From the NCBI GenBank assembly GCA_002478225.1, contig DLMV01000069.1, forward strand, positions 47,025 to 58,227: a DNA stretch of 11,203 nucleotides, read 5' to 3'. Every line of letters starts with the position of its first letter. The first letter of the stretch is position 1. Shown here one piece after another: positions 1 through 6,406 of the stretch. The stretch is from Deltaproteobacteria bacterium UBA7527 (GTDB taxonomy: Bacteria; Desulfobacterota; Syntrophorhabdia; Syntrophorhabdales; Syntrophorhabdaceae). The position numbers were made by a program, and so were the translations under genes. The notes under the pieces are model-generated. The model was not told the origin of the DNA. It saw nothing but the letters and a program-made list of their open reading frames with translations, and ran no database searches.

Positions 1-1773
1 CACCCGGGCGGGTCCATGTCGTCGCTCGACGTGTATCTTGTGCTGTTTGCATACGCGAACCTGAACGGAAAAGGCTGCGACAGGATCGTCGTGAGCCACG
101 GCCATACCTCGCCGGGCGTCTACGCGAGCCTCGCACGCCTCGGACACATGCCTGTCGATGAGGTGATAGCGTTTTTTCGAAAGGCAGGGAGCCCCTTTGA
201 AGGGCACGTTGTAAAGGGCATCCCGTTCATCGACTGGTCCACCGGAAACTTAGGCCAGGGCCTCTCGGCAGGGTGCGGCTTTGCCATCGCGTCGAAGATC
301 CGCAAGGACGGCGGTCATGTCTATGTCCTCATGGGCGACGGCGAGCAGCAAAAGGGACAGATCAGCGAGGCGCGGAGGTTTGCGAAGAAATACGGCCTGT
401 CGAACATCACCGTTGTTATTGATTACAATGGACTCCAGATAAGCGGCAGCATAGCAAGCGTCATGCCCCAGAACATCATCGAGAACTACCTCTCGGACGG
501 CTGGGATATCATTGAGGTCAATGGTCATGACCACAACGAGATCTACGGGGCATTGAAAGAGGCGCGATCGGCAGAGAACCCCACCTGCATCATCGCCCAC
601 ACAGTAATGGGGAACGGCATCCCGTTTATGGAGAACAAGGAAAAATATCACGGAAGCCCGCTCAGCGAGAAGGAATACAAGGATGCCGTCGCCGTCCTCG
701 GCATCGAAGACAGGATCGATCTTTACAGGGAGATGAGGAAAGGAGCCCCTTCGTTCAAAGGCGTCTACGATGAGCCGGATATGACCGTTGATGCAGGCCA
801 TCCCTTTACTTATACGAATGAAGACAAGATCGATAACAGAACAGCATTCGGCAAGGCGCTGAAAGACATCGCCGATAAGAACATCGGGAAAGGGCAGGCG
901 GTATGCGCGCTTGACTGCGACCTCGCAAGCTCTGTCAAGACAGGCGATTTCGCGAAGGCCTATCCCGGTTATTTCTTCCAGGTTGGCATCCAGGAGCATA
1001 ACGCGGCAACGATCGCAGGCGCCCTTTCGACAACTGGCACACTGACATTCTTTGCGGATTTCGGCGTCTTCGGGATCGATGAGACGTATAACCAGCACCG
1101 GTTGAACGATATCAACAGGACGAACCTGAAATTGATGCTGACCCACGTGGGGCTCGATGTGGGGCCCGACGGCAAGACGCACCAGTGCGTAGACTACATC
1201 GGACTGGCAGGCAACCTTTACAGGTTCAAGGTGATCGTCCCCTGCGACCCGAACCAGACCGACAGGGTCGTGCGCTACGCCGCTAAGCAGGAGGGAAATT
1301 TCCTGATAGCAATGGGAAGGAACAGATGGCCCGTGATCCTTAACAGCGGCGGGAAACCGGTATACGGGGATGGGTATGTATTTGAATACGGAAGGATGGA
1401 ACTCTTCGGCGAAGGACAGGACGGCGCCATCATTACCTACGGCGGAATGCTCGCAAAGGCCCTGCAGATGCAGGAGGCCCTCGGAAAGAAAGGCGTGAGC
1501 ATGATGGTGGTCAACATGCCCTGCGTGCGGGAGGTCGATGCTGCCGCCATGGAAAAGGTAATGAAGGCGCATGTCATCATCACCTACGAGGACCACAATG
1601 TCCATACCGGCATTGCCCCGTTCCTGGCGCAGTATCTTCTGAAGTGCGGCTACAAAGGGCGGATGGAGTCCTTCGGGGTGAAGGGTTATGGGACATCGGG
1701 CGACACCGAGGAGGTTTTGAAGATCGAGGGTCTCGACGTCGAGTCCATGACCGAAGCGCTATTAAAATTATGA
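1..1773 (+). CDS. tkt: Transketolase, 5'-truncated by the window edge
   Basis: Thiamine-diphosphate-dependent transketolase, which moves two-carbon ketol units between sugar phosphates in the cytoplasmic non-oxidative pentose phosphate pathway. The frame is open to base 1 and begins HPGGS, the family's GHPGGS motif near the N terminus, so the ATG at 16 is internal and roughly 25-45 residues are missing upstream. Numbering from that Met: SHGHTSPGVYA (27-37), GNLGQGLS (77-84), the ThDP/metal motif GDGEQQ (107-112) through DYN (136-138), and KYHGSPLS (210-217). The pyrimidine-binding domain covers about 277-440 with GIQEHN (324-329), where Glu327 should be the cofactor-activating glutamate. The C-terminal transketolase domain covers about 455-585. 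All three domains are in one chain, unlike the split forms. It is followed by a 103-bp repeat-bearing gap and the AICAR transformylase gene, which uses a purine precursor made from pentose phosphate. Family assignment is secure; sugar specificity is inferred. Confidence 0.93.
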   Translation, partial: HPGGSMSSLDVYLVLFAYANLNGKGCDRIVVSHGHTSPGVYASLARLGHMPVDEVIAFFRKAGSPFEGHVVKGIPFIDWSTGNLGQGLSAGCGFAIASKIRKDGGHVYVLMGDGEQQKGQISEARRFAKKYGLSNITVVIDYNGLQISGSIASVMPQNIIENYLSDGWDIIEVNGHDHNEIYGALKEARSAENPTCIIAHTVMGNGIPFMENKEKYHGSPLSEKEYKDAVAVLGIEDRIDLYREMRKGAPSFKGVYDEPDMTVDAGHPFTYTNEDKIDNRTAFGKALKDIADKNIGKGQAVCALDCDLASSVKTGDFAKAYPGYFFQVGIQEHNAATIAGALSTTGTLTFFADFGVFGIDETYNQHRLNDINRTNLKLMLTHVGLDVGPDGKTHQCVDYIGLAGNLYRFKVIVPCDPNQTDRVVRYAAKQEGNFLIAMGRNRWPVILNSGGKPVYGDGYVFEYGRMELFGEGQDGAIITYGGMLAKALQMQEALGKKGVSMMVVNMPCVREVDAAAMEKVMKAHVIITYEDHNVHTGIAPFLAQYLLKCGYKGRMESFGVKGYGTSGDTEEVLKIEGLDVESMTEALLKL

Positions 1774-1779
1774 TACAGT

Positions 1780-1854
1780 GAAACGGGGTACCGGTGAAAC
1801 GGGGACGGAAAAGATGATGATCTCTGGTTCCCCGATCCTCCGTTTCTCCAGTTC
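1780..1854. repeat. Intergenic pair of opposed octamer arrays (locus A)
   Basis: This fills most of the gap between the transketolase stop and the next gene. Read on the + strand from 1780 in steps of eight: GAAACGGG, GTACCGGT, GAAACGGG, GACGGAAA. After an 11-bp spacer, reading 1823-1854 on the other strand gives GAACTGGA, GAAACGGA, GGATCGGG, GAACCAGA. The two 32-bp arms face each other. They match in about 20 of 32 positions, so the RNA could form only an imperfect hairpin. No T-run follows, so I do not call a terminator. The same arrangement occurs between bioF and bioA. Function unknown. Confidence 0.7.
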
Positions 1855-1864
1855 TAAAATAAAA

Positions 1865-1870
1865 AGGGGG
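1865..1870 (+). promoter_or_regulatory. Ribosome binding site of the AICAR transformylase gene
   Basis: AGGGGG lies six bases before the ATG at 1877. It supports that start codon. Confidence 0.6.
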
Positions 1871-1876
1871 TTTTGA

Positions 1877-3163
1877 ATGAACGACATTAAAGGAATGTAC
1901 AAGAAGATCGTTAAGGACAATTTCCCGGACACTGTCAAGATCGATCTGGGCGGGCAGGCGCTCGTCTACAAAAAGAAGGTCTGGAACATCTTCGATGCGG
2001 ATGAGAAGTGCGATGTCGAGAGGGGGCTGAGGTACGGGGAAAACCCTGACCAGCCGGCGGCAATGTACGAGCTTGTCAACGGCAACATCGTCCTCGGCGA
2101 TGTACGATTCTTTGATTTTGACGGCGGGCTTACGAGCAGGGTCACGGAGAAGGATATGCTGCAGGTGGGAAAGCATCCCGGCAAGATCAACCTCACCGAC
2201 GTGGACAACGCCCTCAATATCCTCAAATATATGGACAAAAAAGCAGCCTGCGCGATCATGAAGCATAACAATCCCTGCGGCGCTGCATGCGGGGCGACCG
2301 TTGCGGACGCCTTTGACAAGGCCTTCTGGGCGGACAGGATCGCGGCATTCGGCGGCGCCGTTGTTTTTACAAAGACCGTCGACGTGGAGGCTGCTAAGGC
2401 GATGGTCCCCTATTATTTCGAGGTCATATGCGCACCTGATTTTGAAGGGGCTGCCATTGATGTACTGAAGAAATGGAAGAACCTACGGCTCCTCCAGATC
2501 AAAGAGATCGAGAGGCTTCAGAGCTATAAGGGGAAGAGGTATATCGATATAAAGTCCCTCATGGATGGCGGCATCATCCTCCAGGAGTCCCAGCCTTACA
2601 CGATCAAGGGCAAGGAAGACCTGAAGCCCGCGCAGACGACATATAAAGGACAGTCATATGCCATCAAGAGGCCGCCGACGGACAAGGAGCTGAACGACAT
2701 GCTCTTCGGCTGGTATGTTGAATCAGGGGTGAGCTCCAATTCAGCCCTCTTTGTCAGGGATGAGGCTACAGTTGCCATCGGCACCGGTGAGCAGGACAGG
2801 GTAGGCGTTGTGGAGATCGCTGTCTTCAAGGCGTATACGAAGTTCATGGACAAGGAGGTCTTTAAGAAGTTCGGCGTCCCTTATGCTGTATTCAGGCTGG
2901 AGGCTGAAAAGGGCCTGCGGAAGATGGAGGACCTGAAGGAGATCGAGGAATACACAAAGGCGCAGAAGGGTGGGCTGATAGGTTCCGTGGTGGTCTCCGA
3001 CGGTTTCTTCCCCTTCAGGGACGGCGTCGATGCGGCGATCAAGGAAGGGGTGACGGGAGTCATACAGCCGGGCGGATCTGAGCGTGATTTCGAGACGATA
3101 GAGGCCTGCAATGAGGCGAACGTTACTATGGTCTTCGCAGGCCAGAGGCTTTTTAAGCATTAA
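1877..3163 (+). CDS. purH: Stand-alone AICAR transformylase (PurH C-terminal type)
   Basis: 428-residue cytoplasmic enzyme expected to transfer a formyl group from 10-formyl-tetrahydrofolate to AICAR, giving FAICAR, the penultimate step of purine synthesis. The chain begins directly in the transformylase domain: LRYGENPDQ (51-59), FDGGLTSRV (81-89), the catalytic Lys-His in MKHNNPCG (128-135, K129/H130), SSNSALFVRD (286-295), and the C-terminal signature VSDGFFPFRDGVDAA (373-387) with QPGGSERD (397-404). Usual bacterial PurH is about 510-530 residues because an IMP cyclohydrolase (MGS-like) domain precedes this part. That domain is absent here, and the 103 bp upstream hold only repeats. The motif usually read as NPHQ is NPDQ here. 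The cell must close the ring with another protein. The ATG at 1877 is supported by AGGGGG six bases upstream. Confidence 0.9.
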   Translation: MNDIKGMYKKIVKDNFPDTVKIDLGGQALVYKKKVWNIFDADEKCDVERGLRYGENPDQPAAMYELVNGNIVLGDVRFFDFDGGLTSRVTEKDMLQVGKHPGKINLTDVDNALNILKYMDKKAACAIMKHNNPCGAACGATVADAFDKAFWADRIAAFGGAVVFTKTVDVEAAKAMVPYYFEVICAPDFEGAAIDVLKKWKNLRLLQIKEIERLQSYKGKRYIDIKSLMDGGIILQESQPYTIKGKEDLKPAQTTYKGQSYAIKRPPTDKELNDMLFGWYVESGVSSNSALFVRDEATVAIGTGEQDRVGVVEIAVFKAYTKFMDKEVFKKFGVPYAVFRLEAEKGLRKMEDLKEIEEYTKAQKGGLIGSVVVSDGFFPFRDGVDAAIKEGVTGVIQPGGSERDFETIEACNEANVTMVFAGQRLFKH

Positions 3164-3179
3164 ATTCAACAAATTCAAC
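3162..3179. repeat. Two tandem copies of AAATTCAAC
   Basis: A perfect 9-bp unit repeated twice, starting on the last bases of the AICAR transformylase stop codon. It may be chance in AT-rich DNA, although similar TTCAA-rich sequence occurs in the inverted-repeat element at 9169-9289. Confidence 0.5.
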
Positions 3180-3200
3180 GCGAATATTTTTTCTTTTGTG

Positions 3201-3229
3201 TTGACAAAGAACGGCTAAAAAAATATAAT
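3201..3229 (+). promoter_or_regulatory. Consensus sigma-70 promoter for the gcdA-like gene
   Basis: TTGACA at 3201-3206 and TATAAT at 3224-3229, with exactly 17 bp between them, match the sigma-70 consensus in all twelve bases. Transcription should start near 3236, leaving a leader of about 40 nt with a good ribosome binding site. This predicts strong expression unless a repressor acts. An 18-bp imperfect palindrome (TTGTgA...TtACAA, 3229-3246) overlaps the end of the -10 box and the expected start point, and could be such an operator. Confidence 0.85.
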
Positions 3230-3246
3230 TGTGAAAATAATTACAA
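3229..3246. promoter_or_regulatory. Possible operator palindrome over the gcdA start site
   Basis: TTGTGAAAATAATTACAA has inverted ends (TTGT.A / T.ACAA) and sits from the last base of the -10 box across the predicted transcription start, a typical repressor position. The centre is AT-rich and the symmetry is partial, so chance is possible. No regulator gene is nearby to suggest a family. Confidence 0.3.
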
Positions 3247-3264
3247 ATACTCTAAAAATCCAGT

Positions 3265-3269
3265 GGAGG
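3265..3269 (+). promoter_or_regulatory. Ribosome binding site that fixes the gcdA start
   Basis: GGAGG is followed by five bases and the ATG at 3275. The in-frame GTG at 3263 overlaps this site, so it belongs to the ribosome binding site and is not the start. The ATG at 3271 is out of frame. Confidence 0.85.
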
Positions 3270-3274
3270 TATGT

Positions 3275-4993
3275 ATGAGACCTTATTTTCAAAAGATGAC
3301 TGACTGGGGCAAGCCGGTCAAAGAGAATAAGGCAAATGCTGAGCAGATTAAACAGGTCGAGCAGCAGATTGCCGAATTAGTTGAACAGAAGAAGAACGCG
3401 GGTATCTCGAAAGAAACACTAAATAAAAGAGGTGAGTGGACGGTTCATCAGAGACTTGAATATATCCTCGACCCCGGGACATGGGCCCCCCTTCACATAC
3501 TGTACGACCCTATGGATGAAGAATCAGGAACCACAGGTGTTGTCGATGGCCTCGGAAGAATTAATGGGAGATGGTGCGTTATTATAGGTTTTGATAACAA
3601 GGTAATGGCAGGCGCATGGATCGCAGGTCAGTCAGACAACATCCTGAGGGTTACCGACATGGCCAAGAGACTGCACTGTCCTCTCGTGTGGCTTGTCAAT
3701 TGCAGCGGTGTTAAGCTTACGGAACAGGAAAAGGTTTACGCGAACAGGCGCGGCAGCGGTACGACATTCTTCAGGCATGCAGAACTGAACAAGCTCGGCA
3801 TCCCCGTCCTTGCAGCCATTTATGGCACGAACCCGGCTGGCGGCGGTTATCAGGGCATCTCCCCGACGCTGCTTCTTGCACACAAAGACTGCAATATCGC
3901 GGTCGGCGGCGCCGGCATTGTCAGCGGTATGGCGCCAAAGGGTTATTTTGATGAGGGCATGGCGGAGCAGATCATTGAAGCAACAAGGAAGTTCAAATCC
4001 GTGCCTCCAGGCAGGGTTGAGATACACTATGACCACACAGGGTTCTTCAAACAGGTCTTCCAGACAGAGGAAGCGATCCTTGACGCCGTTAAGGAATGGG
4101 TGACATATCTTCCTGCATACAACAGCAAATTCTTCAGAGTTGCAGAACCGGCAGAACCGAAGTTTCCGGCAGAGGATCTGTACAGCATCGTGGCCTTTAA
4201 CCAGAAGATGGTCTACGATGTCGAGCAGTTCATGGCTCGGTTGGTCGACAACAGCGAGCATTATGAGTTCAGGCCGGATTACGGTCCGGAACTTTACACC
4301 GGTCTTGTAAAGATCGACGGTTTCCTGTTCGGGATCGTTGCCAACAGGCAGGGAATGATGCCGAAGGGATATCCTGAATATGCGCCGTATCCTGGCATAG
4401 GCGGCAAGTTCTACAGACAGGGGCTCATTAAGGTCAACGAGTTCGTGACCCTTTGCGGCAGGGACAGGGTTCCCATGATCTGGATCCAGGATACATCGGG
4501 CATCGATGTCGGCGACCTTGCGGAGAAAGCGGAACTCCTCGGACTGGGCCAGTCGCTTATTTACTCCATCGAACAGAGCGATCTCCCGATGATGACGATA
4601 GTGCTTAGAAAAGGTACCGCAGCTGCTCACTACATCATGGCCGGGCCGCAGGCGAACAACAATAATGCCTTCACTCTTGGGACCGCGACCACGGAGATCT
4701 ATGTCATGCACGGTGAAACAGCAGCAGTTGCAAGCTTTGCCAGAAGGCTTGTGAAAGAAAAGGATTCAGGAAAGCCTTTGGATCCTGTTATCAAACAGAT
4801 GAACAAGACCGTACAGGAATACGTTGACAAGTCGAGACCTTCTTACTGCGCAAAGATGGGCCTTGTTGATGAGATCGTGCCCATGAGAGACCTGAGAAAG
4901 TACCTCGTGGCATTTGCAAACTGTGCTTATCAGAACCCGGCATCGATCTGTCCGCAGCATCAGATGATATTGCCAAGGGTCATCAAAGGCTAA
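3275..4993 (+). CDS. gcdA: Glutaconyl-CoA decarboxylase alpha subunit-like carboxyltransferase
   Basis: 572-residue acyl-CoA carboxyltransferase that closely resembles, from memory, GcdA of Acidaminococcus fermentans (about 587 residues). That subunit moves CO2 from glutaconyl-CoA to protein-bound biotin, giving crotonyl-CoA; a membrane beta subunit then couples decarboxylation to Na+ export. Shared features include the start MRPYFQKM, two crotonase-fold halves (about 50-280 and 300-560), NCSGVKLTEQEKVY (142-155), the oxyanion-hole segments GTNPAGGGY (184-192) and RKGTAAAHY (445-453), QDTSGIDVG (405-413) and ICPQHQMILPR (558-568). The start at 3275 agrees with both the ribosome binding site and the family N terminus. 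It stands alone between its own promoter and a terminator: no beta, gamma or biotin-carrier gene is in the window. It fits anaerobic aromatic, glutarate or glutamate breakdown. A related carboxylase for another acyl-CoA cannot be excluded. Confidence 0.9.
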   Translation: MRPYFQKMTDWGKPVKENKANAEQIKQVEQQIAELVEQKKNAGISKETLNKRGEWTVHQRLEYILDPGTWAPLHILYDPMDEESGTTGVVDGLGRINGRWCVIIGFDNKVMAGAWIAGQSDNILRVTDMAKRLHCPLVWLVNCSGVKLTEQEKVYANRRGSGTTFFRHAELNKLGIPVLAAIYGTNPAGGGYQGISPTLLLAHKDCNIAVGGAGIVSGMAPKGYFDEGMAEQIIEATRKFKSVPPGRVEIHYDHTGFFKQVFQTEEAILDAVKEWVTYLPAYNSKFFRVAEPAEPKFPAEDLYSIVAFNQKMVYDVEQFMARLVDNSEHYEFRPDYGPELYTGLVKIDGFLFGIVANRQGMMPKGYPEYAPYPGIGGKFYRQGLIKVNEFVTLCGRDRVPMIWIQDTSGIDVGDLAEKAELLGLGQSLIYSIEQSDLPMMTIVLRKGTAAAHYIMAGPQANNNNAFTLGTATTEIYVMHGETAAVASFARRLVKEKDSGKPLDPVIKQMNKTVQEYVDKSRPSYCAKMGLVDEIVPMRDLRKYLVAFANCAYQNPASICPQHQMILPRVIKG

Positions 4994-5007
4994 GCGAAGG
5001 ACAACAT

Positions 5008-5042
5008 ACAGGGTGGGTCGCACGATCCACCCTGTTTTTTTT
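5008..5042 (+). terminator. Rho-independent terminator after gcdA
   Basis: A 12-bp GC-rich stem (5008-5019 with 5024-5035, one G-T pair) closes a four-base loop and runs into eight consecutive T's (5035-5042). It lies 15 bp after the gcdA stop, so gcdA appears monocistronic and the biotin genes need their own promoter. Confidence 0.93.
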
Positions 5043-5047
5043 CGTCT

Positions 5048-5078
5048 AAGTTAACCCATTTCAAATAGCTGTTGACTG
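5048..5078. promoter_or_regulatory. Possible BirA-like operator before bioF
   Basis: GTTAAC (5050-5055) and GTTGAC (5071-5076) are near-inverted half sites 15 bp apart. The left part, AAGTTAACC, resembles the known BirA half site (TTGTaAACC or TTGTTAACC types); the right half is poorer, and the spacing by that register is 13 rather than 14-16. Its position before bioFA makes BirA the natural candidate, but the match is weak. Confidence 0.3.
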
Positions 5079-5098
5079 TTATGTGATGTTGATGTAAT
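5072..5098 (+). promoter_or_regulatory. Candidate promoter for bioFA
   Basis: TTGACT (5072-5077) and TGTAAT (5093-5098) each match five of six consensus bases, but the spacer is only 15 bp. The -35 box overlaps the right half of the inverted GTTAAC/GTTGAC pair, so binding there would block transcription. The terminator just upstream implies that a promoter must lie in this gap. Confidence 0.4.
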
Positions 5099-5121
5099 GT
5101 GTTTTTTATCAGGTAGATAGA

Positions 5122-6291
5122 GTGCAAAAGCAACTTAAAAAAAGACTCGAAGACATCAGGAAAAAGGGAAATTACAGAAGGCTGCGATATATTAAGCCAA
5201 TAACACCCACGCAGATCATGTATAACGGAAAGACATACCTCAACCTCTGTTCAAACAGCTACCTCTCCCTCCATACGCATCCGGATATTATGAGGGCGGC
5301 GAAAGATGTGATAGACGAATATGGCGCCGGTACCTGCTCCTCGAGGAGCGTATCGGGAAGCATTGACCTTTACAGGCAACTGGAGAAGATGATCGCCAGA
5401 TACAAAGGCTACCGGAGAGGACTGATCTTCTCCAACGGTTATATGGCGAATATCGCGATAATCTCCACGTTGACGGACAGCGAAGATGTCATTTTCAGCG
5501 ATGAGCTGAACCATTCAAGCCTCATCGATGCGACGAGGCTTTCACGAGCGAGAAAGGTTATTTATAAGCACAGGGACGTGAACGACCTTGAGAAGAAGAT
5601 AAAAAGGGAAAGATCGACAGGAAGGCGGTATGTCGTTACTGAATCGGTGTTCAGCATGGACGGGGACATTGCTCCATTGTCGGATATATACGAACTTCGC
5701 GAAAAATATGGTTTCCATATGGTCCTGGATGACGCCCACGGCACCGGCATATTCGGCCAAAAAGGCACCGGCGTCGAAGAGCTGTTCGGTTTATCGGGCT
5801 CAATGGATGTCCACATGGCAACCTTCGGGAAGGCCCTTGGTTCCTTCGGCGCATTTGTACTTTCCGATGAGGTTGTCATCAATTTTCTCGTGAACAGGGC
5901 GAGGACATTCATGTACACAACGGCACTGCCTGCATCCTGTCTTGCGAGTGCCATTGCTGCCCTTAAGATGATACGGCATAATGCCGGTTATAAAGATGAG
6001 CTATGGAAGAACATAGACTATATGAGAACGCATTTGAACGCTGCGGGTTTTGATCTGAAGGACAGCTTTGGGCCTATTATCCCCATTGTTGTCGGTGAAG
6101 ACACAAAGACGCTGCGCATGCAGGAGCTCCTTATGAGGAAAGGCCTGTTCCTCCAGGGGATCCGGCCTCCGACTGTTCCTGAAGGCACATCGCGATTGCG
6201 ATTGACGGTCGTGCGTGGTTTTACGCAGGAAGACATGGACAATGCTTTGGAGACCATCATTCATGCCGGGAAGAAGATGGGACTTGTTTAA
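5122..6291 (+). CDS. bioF: 8-amino-7-oxononanoate synthase (BioF)
   Basis: 389-residue PLP enzyme of the alpha-oxoamine synthase family. It condenses pimeloyl-thioester with L-alanine to 8-amino-7-oxononanoate, the first step of biotin ring assembly. Visible residues: LNHSS (129-133, His131 stacking on PLP), VLDDAHGTG (201-209, Asp203 or 204 and His206), and TFGKALGSFGAF (234-245, Lys237 forming the Schiff base). The C-terminal GIRPPTVPEGTSRLRLT (346-362) is typical of BioF rather than glycine acetyltransferase, and bioA follows directly. The start is GTG at 5122 with a weak AGG ribosome site at 5111-5113; no nearby ATG gives a full-length N terminus. Expression may be low and set by the promoter/operator upstream. 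The related activity 2-amino-3-ketobutyrate ligase is the main alternative, made unlikely by context. Confidence 0.92.
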   Translation: MQKQLKKRLEDIRKKGNYRRLRYIKPITPTQIMYNGKTYLNLCSNSYLSLHTHPDIMRAAKDVIDEYGAGTCSSRSVSGSIDLYRQLEKMIARYKGYRRGLIFSNGYMANIAIISTLTDSEDVIFSDELNHSSLIDATRLSRARKVIYKHRDVNDLEKKIKRERSTGRRYVVTESVFSMDGDIAPLSDIYELREKYGFHMVLDDAHGTGIFGQKGTGVEELFGLSGSMDVHMATFGKALGSFGAFVLSDEVVINFLVNRARTFMYTTALPASCLASAIAALKMIRHNAGYKDELWKNIDYMRTHLNAAGFDLKDSFGPIIPIVVGEDTKTLRMQELLMRKGLFLQGIRPPTVPEGTSRLRLTVVRGFTQEDMDNALETIIHAGKKMGLV

Positions 6292-6300
6292 GGCGAAGAC

Positions 6301-6388
6301 GAAGCGGAGAAGCAGAGAAGCGGAGAAGCAAAAAAAAGAGTCTGGTTGACGTTGTCCCCGTTTCCCTCATTCACCGATTCCTAGGTTC
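6301..6388. repeat. Intergenic pair of opposed octamer arrays (locus B)
   Basis: Occupies most of the 115-bp bioF-bioA gap. On the + strand from 6301: GAAGCGGA, GAAGCAGA, GAAGCGGA, GAAGCAAA (to 6332), then an A-rich 8-bp spacer. From 6341, octamers run in the other orientation; read on the - strand they are GAACCTAG, GAATCGGT, GAATGAGG, GAAACGGG, GACAACGT, CAACCAGA. The phase is strictly eight throughout, and the inner end (TCTGGTT) is the same as at locus A. No promoter or terminator is evident, so bioF and bioA may still be cotranscribed through it. Confidence 0.75.
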
Positions 6389-6397
6389 ATAGTTGAC

Positions 6398-6402
6398 GGA
6401 GG
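6398..6402 (+). promoter_or_regulatory. Ribosome binding site of bioA
   Basis: GGAGG ends four bases before the ATG at 6407 and supports that start. Confidence 0.75.
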
Positions 6403-6406
6403 TTAT

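Noticed and set aside
16..18. ATG at 16 as the start of transketolase
   Set aside because: The frame is open to base 1 and encodes HPGGS, part of the family's conserved motif, so the true start lies before the window.
250..1605. Long open frame (451 codons) on the - strand inside transketolase
   Set aside because: It is antisense to a clearly conserved gene, resembles no family I know and is a codon-bias shadow.
1780..1854. Intrinsic terminator after transketolase
   Set aside because: The arms pair imperfectly and no T-run follows.
3263..3265. GTG at 3263 as the gcdA start
   Set aside because: It overlaps the GGAGG ribosome site. The ATG at 3275 gives the family's N terminus and correct spacing.
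3632..4711. Open frame of 359 codons on the - strand inside gcdA
   Set aside because: It is antisense to a strongly conserved enzyme and has no recognisable motif or independent promoter.
5122..6291. bioF product as glycine C-acetyltransferase (Kbl)
   Set aside because: The C-terminal GIRPPTVPEGTSRLR motif and the adjacent bioA favour BioF.
6301..6388. Purine-rich arrays as a CRISPR remnant
   Set aside because: The unit is 8 bp with no spacers and diverging copies. No cas gene is present.
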